Origin: Iris pallida
Lineage: Eukaryota > Streptophyta > Magnoliopsida > Asparagales > Iridaceae
Length of the DNA: 64,000 bases
NCBI GenBank assembly: GCA_029216955.1
Contig: JANAVB010003400.1
Coordinates: forward strand, 15,482,731 to 15,546,730
Reading direction: 5' to 3'
The position numbers and the translations under genes were made by a program. The stretch's first letter is position 1; every line of letters begins with the position of its first letter. Under the pieces are notes generated by a model, which was not told where the DNA came from, made no database searches, and saw only the letters and a program-made list of their open reading frames with translations. This document shows, one piece after another, positions 1 through 9,529 of the stretch.

Positions 1-905
1 TTTACCTTCATAGGACCGCAGACATCCGAGTGAATCAACTCGAGCAACGCCGACTTCCTTGAACTTGGGTGACTTTGGAAAGACACCCTATTTTGCTTCC
101 CAGCTAAGCATTGCGTGCACTTCTCCAACTTTGTAGACTTGAGCCCTGGAATCACCTTCCTGTTCACCAAGTAGCTCATCCCCTTCTCGCTGATATGGCC
201 GAGCCGCCTGTGCCACAACTCGGTAGACGCATCACTGACTGCGTTCACCTCCTTTGCCTCCTGTGCGCTCCCCTCCATATAGTAGAGACCGAACTTCTTG
301 CTACCTTTGGCAATCACCATCGAACCTCTGGAAAGCTTCCACTGACTATTTTCGAAGAGACTGAAGAATCCCTCATCATCCAACCTTCCAACCGACACCA
401 GGTTGAAACAGATATCAGGGACATGACGAACATCTTTGAAAACAAGAACTGCACCCGTCTTCGTCCTCAAATGCACATCTCCAACGGCAACCGCCTTTAA
501 CACATCTCCATTGCCCATCTTCAACACTCCACAGTCGTCTGTCGTGTAAGTGGAAAATAGTGCCCTGTTGTCAGATACATGCACTGAAGCCCCTGAGTCC
601 ACCAGCTAAGAATTGTCATCGCAGGCGAGGTTTGTGATAACCTCATCACCTACGACGATCACATCGCCTCCATGTATCGAAGCCGTCGCTGTAGTGTTAT
701 CATCTTGCTTTCCCTTGTCGCCCTTCTTCTCTCTCTTCTAAGCGAAACAGTTCCGCTTGATGTGGCCCTTCTTGCCACAATGGTAACACTCCGAGTCCTC
801 GTACCGACCCTTGGACTTCCCCCTGCTCTTGTCTCTGCCACCACCTGGACCCCTGCTTTTGCCCCTTCTGCGGCTCTCCGAAACTAGTGCCTCTGATGAT
901 GGGAT
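1..905 (-). pseudogene. copia nucleocapsid-protease-integrase (N-terminal) segment
   Basis: The minus strand encodes, in order, a basic K/R/G-rich stretch, a CCHC knuckle (C-YH-C-GKKG-H-IKRN-C, about 745-790), a linker, the aspartic protease motif DSGASVHVS (about 580-605), a long uninterrupted frame with the pre-integrase motif LWHRRLGH, the paired cysteines KCTQC (about 105-120), and the integrase start ending HSDVCGPMK at the window edge. Stops break it at 738-740 (just after the knuckle) and 606-608 (two codons before the protease Asp). From about 603 to position 1 the frame is open. The frame differs from that of the upstream gag fragment, so a small indel lies near 900-910. The family role is to cut the polyprotein and insert cDNA; this copy cannot make the whole product. 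Confidence 0.9.
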
Positions 906-1012
906 GTGGATGAAGTGCCCTGAGAAAGTCTCCGCATCTCTTCATTCAGTACCCCGCTCTTGGCAAATTCCAGACTGATCACGCCTTCCGGAGCAGAAGT
1001 GATCATAGATAC

Positions 1013-1486
1013 TCATACGGTCTCCCACGAGTCTGGCAATGTACATAGCAACCAAAGTCCTTGAACCTCGTCGTCGAACTTGACTCCCATCGAGGATAGC
1101 TGGTCCACCACGCCCTGGAACTCACTCAAGTGATCCGTAATGGATGCACCATCTTTGTACCGCAGACCCATCATCGTCCGGATCAGGAACAATTTGTTTA
1201 CCCCGGTCTTTTTCGCGTTCAAAGATTCTAGCTTCTCCCACAACGTCTTCGTATGCTCAATATTGGCAATGTGGTTGTATACGTTCTCGTCAACGAACTG
1301 CAGCATGTACCCACACACCTGTATATGCTCGAAGTTCCAGTCCTCATCGGATTTGTCAATGGGCTTCTCGGATGCAAATACTGGAAGATGCAGCTTCTTG
1401 ACGAACAACAAATCCTTCATCTTGCTCCGCCAATAATGGTAGTTGGTACCGTTCAGGTTCACCATGCGCACCGGCTTCGCGTCCAT
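1013..1486 (-). pseudogene. copia Gag (capsid) fragment
   Basis: 157 residues starting MDAKPVRMVNLNGTNYHYW and ending ..DSWETV. The N-terminal LNGTNYHYWRSKM block and the later SITDHLSEFQGVVDQL segment are typical of copia Gag (UBN2/Retrotran_gag_2). Gag forms the cytoplasmic particle that packages element RNA. The ATG lies 48 nt inside the primer-binding site, as expected for copia. The frame is cut by TGA at 1013-1015, in a GTA-TGA-GTA context where an ancestral CGA codon is likely. The same frame then stays readable to about 910, where another stop and a frameshift separate it from the zinc knuckle. It is therefore a truncated Gag rather than a complete protein. Confidence 0.88.
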
Positions 1487-1533
1487 CTCTGCTTCCTGGT
1501 TTGACTGTCAACTCCTGACACTTCTTTGAACCT

Positions 1534-1546
1534 GGCTCTGATACCA
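1534..1546 (-). other. copia primer-binding site (initiator tRNA-Met)
   Basis: On the minus strand the 13-mer TGGTATCAGAGCC starts 3 nt after the LTR end. It is complementary to the 3' end of plant initiator tRNA-Met, the usual primer for copia minus-strand DNA synthesis. Confidence 0.92.
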
Positions 1547-1549
1547 CTC

Positions 1550-2281
1550 TGTTGGGAACGAAGCGTGGAAACCGTTCCCCCAAACCAGAAAGTCATGCGA
1601 GAGAACCGAACAAAAGCACACAAATCAAAAATGCCAAACACAATCGCAGACACAAAGATTTTTGACATGGAAAACCCTTGCGGAAAAAACCACGGGACGA
1701 TCGGAGTCCAACCTTGAAGAACCTCCACTAATGGAATAAAGAGAATACACCCTCTACAAGCTCCTCCCGATCCAACACGGATCACCACAACTCACTTGAA
1801 AGAAGAAATTTTTTGATTGCGGACTCCGAAGAACAAGAGATGCCGAAAAATTATTCGAAGCAATCTCTCCTTCACAATATTCCTTAATTCTCTCTCTCTC
1901 TCAAAGATTGTAAAGCACTCTTTGTTTTGAGATAATTTTACAACTAGCATGCATCACCCTTTTATAAGCCCTTGGTAACCCATACATGGAAGGCCAATAT
2001 ATATGGAAACTTCCAATATAAATCAATCATATATTTAATGGAAATCCAATCATAATTAGCTTACCATAATTGGAAATCCAATAATATGGAAAGCGACTAT
2101 ATGAAGGATCCAATCATAAATATATAATCAAAGTAAATATGGAAATCCAATCATATATTTTCTTACCATATATGTACCAAAATAAAATCCATGCACTCCC
2201 CAAGCTTCTCCGACACACGGATGGCGCTCGTCGCTCTCCGGGGTATTCTCCACATAGGTGGGAATCCCACCCACTCCAACA
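1550..2281 (-). repeat. copia 5' LTR
   Basis: A 732-bp LTR with the short inverted ends TGTTGG..CCAACA. The inner edge at 1550 is fixed by the adjacent primer-binding site. The outer edge at 2281 is chosen from the matching terminal hexamer. The LTR holds a TATA box and a CT-rich leader. The partner LTR is not in the window. Confidence 0.88.
1959..1966 (-). promoter_or_regulatory. TATA box of the copia LTR
   Basis: TATAAAAG on the minus strand, inside the LTR. It is followed about 30-60 nt downstream by a CT-rich leader, the usual layout for the element's RNA polymerase II start. Confidence 0.6.
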
Positions 2282-2494
2282 TAATCAACACAACCATATG
2301 AATTAAATCAAGAATGATTCCTTCGATATATCTAAAATATGTTTTTTTGTCCTTTTAGTGCCTTTGTGTAGGTGCATATCAACAGGTTCATATAAAAGAT
2401 ATCGTGTTGAATGAATGACAATAAAGAATTACACTTATTTTAAATGAGGACTTCTGGACCTAGAACATGTTCTTTTCTTTTTAGGTCTAAATAG
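2282..2494. other. AT-rich spacer, nothing recognised
   Basis: A 213-bp segment between the copia LTR and the target duplication of the solo LTR at 2500. It has no open frame of note, no repeat and no RNA gene that I can recognise. Confidence 0.5.
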
Positions 2495-3139
2495 CTTCCT
2501 GTGAAACCCATATTTTGTGAATAATTATTATTAGTGTTTTAGTATTAATCATCAATATTTCTAAAATTATAATTATTATTAATATTATTATTATTATATA
2601 TTTGGGTAAAAATGATTTTGAAAATAAATTTATAACAGGGCTTTTGATTTTCGGACCCAGACCCGAGTTCGAGCCCAGACCCAGGTCCGAGCCCAATTCC
2701 TTCTCTATTAAAAACTTGATTTTTAGACTTGGTTAAATCTTCAAATAATAAAAAAAAAAAAAAAAAAAATTACTTTGTGCTGGCCCCGAAGAACCAGCAT
2801 TTGGAGTACGTGACTTTTTCCCTCCCCAACTCATTCTCCACCATACGTTTCCAACGTTACAACCCAACTCTTCCACTCCCCTCTTATAACTTTCCACAGC
2901 ATTAAACCCCACTCTTCCCTTTATTATTTCCTCCTCACCACACGAGTATTTCCCCCACTCTTTTTTAATCCCACGTCCCCCACTACTTCTCCCACGATCT
3001 CAGTACAGCAAATCATTTTCTTTTCTTCCCCACAACTCTCAAAGCATCACAACCCATCTCTCTTTCTCTCTCACGCTCAAGTTCTTCCCTGTGGGAAAGA
3101 GACTCTCAAAACCCATTTTTTTCTTCCTCTCTCTCTGTG

Positions 3140-3740
3140 GGTTTTTCCCAAACCCGAGCTCCTCACCCGTGCGCGCGACCCTAGGCCGGGCTCCCTTGCT
3201 CCGGCGAGCCGCTGCCCCACCTTTTCCGCCGTTCTCCGCCGCCCGACCGCCGTCCAGCGGTTCCCGCTGCGCGTCCGGCGAGCCCCCTCCGCCGTAGCAG
3301 CGTGCTCTCCTCCCCGTCCGCCATCCGCCGACCTCCGCGGATCCGCGCAGCCGCCCCGACTCCGCCGTCCAGCGGCAGACCCCGTCCGCGCTGCCGTTCT
3401 CCGTGGCCGGCGACCGCCTCCCGCGCCGCCGCAAAACCCCCTTCGTCGAGCCCTCTCCCGCGGCCAGAACCGCGCCCCTCTCCGGCCGTTCTTCGCCGCG
3501 ACCCCCGCTGTCCAACGGCCGTCCGTGGCCGACGCCCCGCGCCGGCAGCAGCCCGCTGTCTTCTGTGACCGCGATCCCTTCCGCGGTGTCCGCTGCCATT
3601 CCCGAGGCCGGCAGTCCCCGCTGTGCTGTCCAGCACCCTTTCCGTGGACTTTCCCGCGGTTCGGATCTTCGTCCTGCTGCCGACTTAGTTCGGATTCCAT
3701 TCCCGAGTTTTTCCCGCGGCTCCCCGCCAACGGAAACTGG
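3140..3740 (+). other. CpG-rich leader block inside the solo LTR
   Basis: Abrupt GC- and CpG-rich block preceded by a CT-rich promoter-like stretch (about 2940-3130). The matching position in element G's LTRs (about 33570-34140 and 41680-42250) is also GC-rich. Long overlapping open frames occur on both strands here, but they are composition artefacts: low-complexity R/G/A/P products with no family resemblance. It is probably the first exon/leader of the LTR transcript, ending near a donor-like CTGGTAATTT at about 3736. Confidence 0.55.
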
Positions 3741-4899
3741 TAATTTCTGTTAATCAGAGTAGTTCGTCCCTCCCGTGAGTCAATGATGATAGATCGGTCC
3801 CCCGGTTCCCTCCTGGGAATCCGGATAGCTGCGTTTTATATTTCGATTAGCTGCGTTAGTTGATTGCCTGTGTTTTATTTGCTGGGTTGGCGTGAATTGG
3901 ATGGATTTTGGATTCCCGGATATTTCGGGAATTATTTCTGTGGTGTTGGAATTATTTTGGTGGATATTTCTGTGGACTATTTTGGTTGGAAATGGGTTTT
4001 CCCTGGTTTGGGACATTTTGCAGGTGTTTGTTGGCGCACTTCCCAGTTTTGGGTTTGTCCCGGAATAGAGGAAGTGCTGCCCAAATTTTTTACAAAATTA
4101 TATTTTTATTAATTTCAAAACTGGCTTTCGAAATGATTTACTAAAACCGATTTTCGGGCGACGACCGTACCGGTCTGTGGGCCCCGGCGAAATGCAAACG
4201 TACCGGTCCGACCGAACGTTGAGGCATAAACCGAATTTGAGGAAATGGACCGAGTCTGAGACTCTTAGTTTTCATCTTTAATTATTTTAATTAATATTTA
4301 GGCTATTTACTATAGTTAGTTGATTACCGCACTTTATTTAATAATTTAAGTCATTTTCTCTTATTTGATGTAAAAGAAAATTGTACAGGGCATAAGCCCA
4401 CCCTAGGACCATTAGCTGTGCCAATGTATTGTGTAGCATAGTTTTATTTTATTTTTATTTTTCTAGTGGATGTGGAATTTGGGTGGTTTTTGATTAGTCG
4501 CATAATCGTAGATTAGAGCGCGATTTACTGATTAATTAAGAACTAATTAAAATGGATAAAATATTAGTAAATAACTAGTTCACGGTTTATCACTAAAAGA
4601 AAACTGTATTTTTATAAATATATTACAAAACACAAAGTTTTCCAAATTGTAATTGATTCTCGTGTGTTTTCCAAATAATCCAATTAACCGGTTTAATCAA
4701 CGCACGTAGTTGCGACGTAATCGTTAGCTGTAGTTTAATACAATTTAAAATTGATTAGGACAAAAACTAGAGATTGTAACTAGCACATCTAGATATGGGT
4801 TGAATATTGTTTCTAAGTCTGGAATCTCAAATGTAGGATTTCGAGGAAGTGTTTGACCTAGTTCCCCGGTACAGACTCTCGATCCAGTCACAATAACAA

Positions 4900-4907
4900 A
4901 GGCAAGT
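4900..4907 (+). promoter_or_regulatory. Conserved AGGCAAGT (GC-intron-donor-like) motif, solo LTR
   Basis: AG|GCAAGT in LTR sense, about 2400 nt from the LTR start, matching its position in element G's LTRs (about 2390). It is one of a set found in nearly every gypsy LTR family here. Confidence 0.5.
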
Positions 4908-5635
4908 GCAGTTATGTCTATTTGGTAATTTATCTAGTAATTGTTTTATTGCAATTTTAAACCACATTGCTACACGGAACTCTCTCCTAGAGTTCGAATA
5001 TTGACTCATTGATTGAATCTGATTGACTCGGGATATTGGGGGAGTAGTGTAGCGTCTATGACCAATACCCCTATATTGCATCATTGATTGTGCGAGCTGA
5101 TTCCTCCTATACACGAGGATAGGCCGGACCGTATCATTAGGATATAATTGAATCATCCCAAGCCGGTCATAGTTCGTTACCTACTTAAATCACATTGTTT
5201 TCAATTGTAGAATTGTGAAAAATATTGTTAAAGTATTTCAAATTGTTTAACATTGCAAATTTCAAATTATTATTTGAATTATTGGATATTCGTAATTGTA
5301 CTTTGCTCCCTCCTGACTGGAGACCCAACATTTTAGGTATCACTGATGAGGCTTTGTTACGCGATCCCAAGACGAGGAATTCGAGATTGCTGAGCTGTTT
5401 GCCTAGAGTTTTCTTTTATTCATGATGTATAAAAAAAATGGTTTAAGTTGTATCTTTTATTTCATGTAAAAGTTTAATAAAGTTTTAAATTTTTCGATGT
5501 TGAGTTGTGACAAATTATAATGTTGTTGTATGGTTACCTGCTACTGAACAGCTTACTGCCGCCGTCTCAACAACGGTGCAGGCTGGGCATGATCCGATTC
5601 GACCCAAGCAATTGGGACCGGGTCGTGACACTTCC

Positions 5636-6074
5636 ATTGACTTGACCACTATAGGTGTACTGAGTGAACGACAGTTGGTCTTATTAAATTTCTTCAGAAG
5701 TTCTTCTCTTCGATAGATCTCATCAGAAGATTTTCTTATTTCATCAGGAGATCTCTTTAGGAGATTTTTTTTCACGAGATCTTTTCTTTAAAGGTATTTC
5801 CAATCTCTGAAGGAGATTATCTCTTCAAGTGTTGCTGTCATGTATATTGATGTCCGCTTTAACGAATCCATTCAAGATTTTTGCATGACATCATTATATG
5901 CTTTCCTACAGATACCCAATGAGTCTATCACATTCTCCTGAACAGTTTTAGTCCATATATGGCTCACTTTATAAATCATTTGAGAAAATCTTAAGTACTT
6001 TGGGTGATATACCTGACAATTTAAATTCATAGGGGATTTCATGTATATCTTACTCTCGGTTATCATGAAAGGAA
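5636..6074. other. Older flanking DNA, unidentified
   Basis: Sequence between two target duplications. It begins with several GAGATCTC-like imperfect repeats (about 5700-5830). On the minus strand (5872-6096) there is a 74-codon open frame that I could not assign. Before the solo LTR D inserted at 6080, this DNA was continuous with the sequence at 14783. Confidence 0.4.
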
Positions 6075-6860
6075 AATATTGTGACACTCGTCTCATAGTA
6101 TTTGTATTTGAATACAGATACGTAATTTATACCGTATACTGCATTTTCTTGGATTCCAGAGAACCGGAAGAAAACTTGATTTTTAAGACTTTTCTGTGAG
6201 ACCGGCACACCTATCAAGACCCGCACCCGCTTTTCGGATGCGAGCTCGTGAGCAAACCAACTACGCATCAAGTAGACTCCAGCCCGACTCGAATACGTAA
6301 ACGCTGTCACGGCTAAGGTATACTGCCAAATCATGGCAATACAATCTATATCTCAAATCCCCAAGAGTAATATAAGCAGGAATGAACAACTATGGGTCGT
6401 GGTCTGCAACCCACTAACATAATGTCCGATAAGACTCCAAAGAATATAACAAGAGTCTACAAACTGAATCAATAAACATGATATCTCATGATAGTGAAAG
6501 GAAAGCACGAGCTGGATAATAACAATGGTATCAATACCTGAATCTCGCAAGCAATATCGTAATCATCTGAATCCCACAATTGTCGTAATTATTCGCCATC
6601 CAGATCTGCTAACTACTCCACGCAATAACTAACCTGAACAGATCATCAGGTCCTCAGGAGACATAGCAAGATACATAAAAACATGCCTATCTAGCAGTTT
6701 ATCATGCAATATAGAAAATTCAGGAAATAAACAAGAAAAGACCAATCAACACAAAAATACGACTATACACGACTGGAAGAACCACTACGCATAAACGAAC
6801 TAGTGGAGAAGAACAAGAGAACACGATATCACGATGTCAACGGATAACCAATCGAATACT

Positions 6861-7096
6861 CAAACCCTCGCCCCTTGTGTGGACTCGTAGGTTTGAACAA
6901 CTAACCCTCGCCCCTAGTGTGGACTCGCAGGTTAGCTTCAAGAAAATCACCCTCGCCCCTAGTGTAGACTCGTAGGTGCAGACAGATAACTACTAACCCT
7001 CGCCCCTAGTATGGACTCGCATGTTAGCTTCAGGAATTATCGTACAAATAACTACTAACTCTCGCCCCTAGTGTGGACTCGTAGGTTAGCTTCAAG
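6861..7096. repeat. Interrupted repeats in element A 3' LTR
   Basis: Five copies, spaced 40-60 bp apart, of the core CCTCGCCCCTAGTGTGGACT, alternating with GGTTAGCTTCA. The same array is in the other LTR (10182-10412), and three related copies lie in the B-family LTR (29358-29470). Confidence 0.8.
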
Positions 7097-7360
7097 AATT
7101 CAAAGTACATAAGTTCCGTTATGACTTATTCATCCTATGACACGATGCGACTCAGTCCAAGTACAGGTGATGACACGACACGACCCAATCAATATACACG
7201 AGAGAACCAATCCAATATGAACTATAAAATTAACTATAAACAAGGACTGTATATATACTAGCATGCACGATGTACAAATCATATGTCAGTAATCAACAAA
7301 TAAAACTCTATAATAATAGAAATATGCATGTAAATAAACTGTAGAGGGAGGCAAGGTATA

Positions 7361-7368
7361 CTTGCCTG
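7361..7368 (-). promoter_or_regulatory. Conserved AGGCAAGT motif, element A 3' LTR
   Basis: In sense, CAGGCAAGTATACCTTGCC, an imperfect palindrome around GTATAC. The 5' LTR copy (about 10678-10687) has drifted to AGACAAGT. Confidence 0.5.
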
Positions 7369-8217
7369 TGGTCCTTGCACAAATCGTAGTCACAATTCGA
7401 GGATAAGGGGATGCCAATCTAGGAGCTGTCAACCTATAACACATATCGCACCATGAACCGTGCACGAAAACTATAAATCAATTCTAATGTTCTAGTTCTA
7501 AATTCATGGAATAGTGGCCAGTTGGGTTACTAATCTAATAACAATTAATTCTGGAATAATTCACTTAAAAACCTAATTTAACCTAATAATAATCTGAATA
7601 TAATCTAAACATGCAAGTTTGGCCATCAAAAGTTGTGTTTTCCAATTTTGGAAACCATGCCACGCAAATCGAGATGTGCCATTGACTATCTAGTCAAATA
7701 CTGTGAACTCTAGATTTTGAAAGTGCACCTCGGTAGATTTCAGTGCCACGAGTGCGCTAGAATCAACCATGCCACAAAATCACGCTTTGGTCAAAAGATA
7801 TCGCTGTTATGCTTAATCGTGACCAAAACGGGAATCAACCGATCAATTCTGAGTTCAACAAAAAACTAAAATACTAGATGAATGAATTATTTTCTAGAAA
7901 AAATATATATCATAGAGCTCTGTGTTAGCTTTTCGAAACTTCAAACGGTTCATGATTTTGATTTTCGGTCCTCACGGAATCTCGAAAACACCCAAACGTG
8001 TCAAGTTTCGGAAAACCGACACTCTACGAATTTTCAAGAAATTTAGGAATAATATATACGAAAATAAATTACATAATCAGAAAGCTTACCTCGATATGAA
8101 TCCAACAAAAAAATGGTACACGAAAAGCACGTCGGAGTTGGCGGAAATCGCTTCGGGAAGTCGAAAACCCTAGATGAGTTCTCCCACAAAGGCTGCTGGA
8201 ATTTAATTAGGGTGGAC

Positions 8218-8219
<2 letters not shown>

Positions 8220-8292
<73 letters not shown>
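8220..8292. repeat. (TA)n microsatellite at the LTR promoter position
   Basis: About 73 bp of pure TA directly upstream (in sense) of a CTCTCTCTCC leader, where a TATA box belongs. The matching site in the other LTR (11541-11561) is only about 20 bp long, so this copy expanded, or the other shrank, after insertion. Confidence 0.85.
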
Positions 8293-8294
<2 letters not shown>

Positions 8295-8936
8295 AGAGAG
8301 AGTGGCGGTTACTGTAGCAGTTGGCGCCGACAGACGGGTCCCCCCGGGTGGATTATGGGTATTTATTTATTTAATTCAGAAAATTATTTAAAAATTATTT
8401 TAAGTCCAATTAAATCAAAATAAATTGCAGAAAAATCTAAAATTTTTTTAGAAAATTCTAGAAAATATTTCTAAGTGTCTAGAATATAAATAAAATATTT
8501 AACACAAAATATCATTGTATGGCCTTACAGTAAATTCTCAAAGCCTATAAAATATAATTTCTATAGGTTTTAATTATATAAAAATTCCCAAAAATTCTAA
8601 ATAAATCCAAAAAAATTCTAAAATATTCTAGAAAATATTTTAGTCATTTAGAGCCCAAATAAAATATTTGGTCCAAAAATACCCCTGTATGACCTTACAG
8701 TAAATCCTAAAAGTCCTTAAAAATAATAAAACCTTAAATATTAAATACCTAAAAATATCCAAAAATTGTAGAAAATATAAAATAGCTAAATAATACATAT
8801 ATAAGCTATCTAGAGGTCATATGAACTTAAATGGACATATCCCACCTACAAGCTTTGGCATGACTCACAATGACCATAAAATTAATCATAAACAAATAAA
8901 ATTAAAAAAAATTAAAATTTGGGAAGTGGGCTTACA

Positions 8937-9529
8937 AATCTACCCACCTTAGAAAAATTTCGTCCTCGAAATTCTAATTCATAACTATTCCCTAAAAATC
9001 AAAGTCTATTATTACCTTAATCTTCTCAAATTTAATTTCTCAAAAATTATTTTATGACCATCTCTATTCTTTTCATAACTATGAATACTTGAGGACTTCT
9101 ACCCACCTTTGATCACACTACTCCTCAAAACACGGTCACTAAAATCTTGTAATCTTCTAACTAGTTGCCAACAATTCTATCAACAGATATCGAGGGCGTA
9201 GGGCATCAATATTCCCTCATATCTATAAACAACCAATATTCAATAGTCAAGCAATATTATACTATAACTTAAGAATTTATGATGAATTCTAAATAGCACG
9301 ATCATTCGTCACCTCAAAATAAAGAGGGACAAGAATCAATGGTACGGAAAGCAAGGAAGTATAATCGAGAGCAATTATGGAGTTTTCAAGGACGTAGAGA
9401 ATTTCTAGGAGAATTTTCAAGGCAGTGTGGATTAAAATTTCTAAGGTTTAGTCATAGTCGCAGGCTCGTATCAGTACAGTTACGTAACCGATACGATATG
9501 CTCTGACATGCATGGGCCACCAAAAAACT
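8937..9529 (-). other. Element A internal region (non-coding)
   Basis: 593 bp between the LTRs. The left end holds the polypurine tract (sense CTAAGGTGGGTAGATT) next to the conserved gypsy pol-tail GAGGACGAAATTT. The right end has the primer-binding site. No open frame of size is present. It is strongly similar along its length to the 604-bp core of the B element (31144-31747), although the LTRs of A and B differ much more. Confidence 0.85.
9507..9522 (-). other. Primer-binding site, element A (tRNA-Ile type)
   Basis: Sense TGGTGGCCCATGCATG, 8 nt after the LTR end. It matches the complement of the 3' end of plant tRNA-Ile(AAU) with one mismatch. Confidence 0.75.

Larger units (their letters stand above)
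1..2281 (-). mobile_element. Ty1/copia LTR retrotransposon, 5' part, broken
   Basis: Read on the minus strand, the order is 5' LTR (2281 to 1550), a primer-binding site matching initiator tRNA-Met, gag, CCHC zinc knuckle, protease, GAG-pre-integrase/HHCC and the first residues of the integrase core, where the window ends. Gag before protease, followed directly by integrase, is the Ty1/copia order. The element is dead: in-frame stops lie at 1013-1015, 738-740 and 606-608, and a frameshift lies near 900-910. The 3' half, 3' LTR and downstream target duplication are outside the window, so insertion cannot be verified from both ends. Confidence 0.93.
2500..5630 (+). mobile_element. Solo LTR of the element-G gypsy family
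   Basis: A 3131-bp LTR starting TGTGAAACCC and ending GGGTCGTGACA, flanked by a perfect 5-bp duplication CTTCC (2495-2499 and 5631-5635). No primer-binding site follows the right end, so this is a solo LTR left by LTR-LTR recombination. It is a diverged relative of element G's LTRs. The reverse complement of about 32940-33010 aligns with 4147-4260, including the shared blocks GGGCGACGACC and ATGCAAACG, and both carry a GC-rich block and AGGCAAGT at the same distance (about 2.4 kb) from the LTR start. Confidence 0.9.
6212..8936 (-). repeat. Element A 3' LTR
   Basis: 2725 bp. In element sense it starts TGTAAGCCCACTTCCC at 8936 and ends ..GGGTCTTGATA (the terminal TGACA has mutated). It includes five copies of a GGACTCG-containing repeat (6861-7096), AGGCAAGT in sense (7361-7368), and a 70-bp (TA)n run (8220-8292). 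Paired with 9530-12195. Confidence 0.9.

Noticed and set aside
3039..3753. Long open frames on both strands of the GC-rich block (up to 217 codons)
   Set aside because: They overlap in several frames, encode low-complexity R/G/A/P sequence, and lie inside an LTR. GC-rich DNA has few stops. The same happens at 33650-34160 and 41713-42263.
5872..6096. 74-codon minus-strand frame in the older flanking DNA
   Set aside because: It gives a protein-like impression, but I could not connect it to a family, and it spans the start of solo LTR D at 6080.
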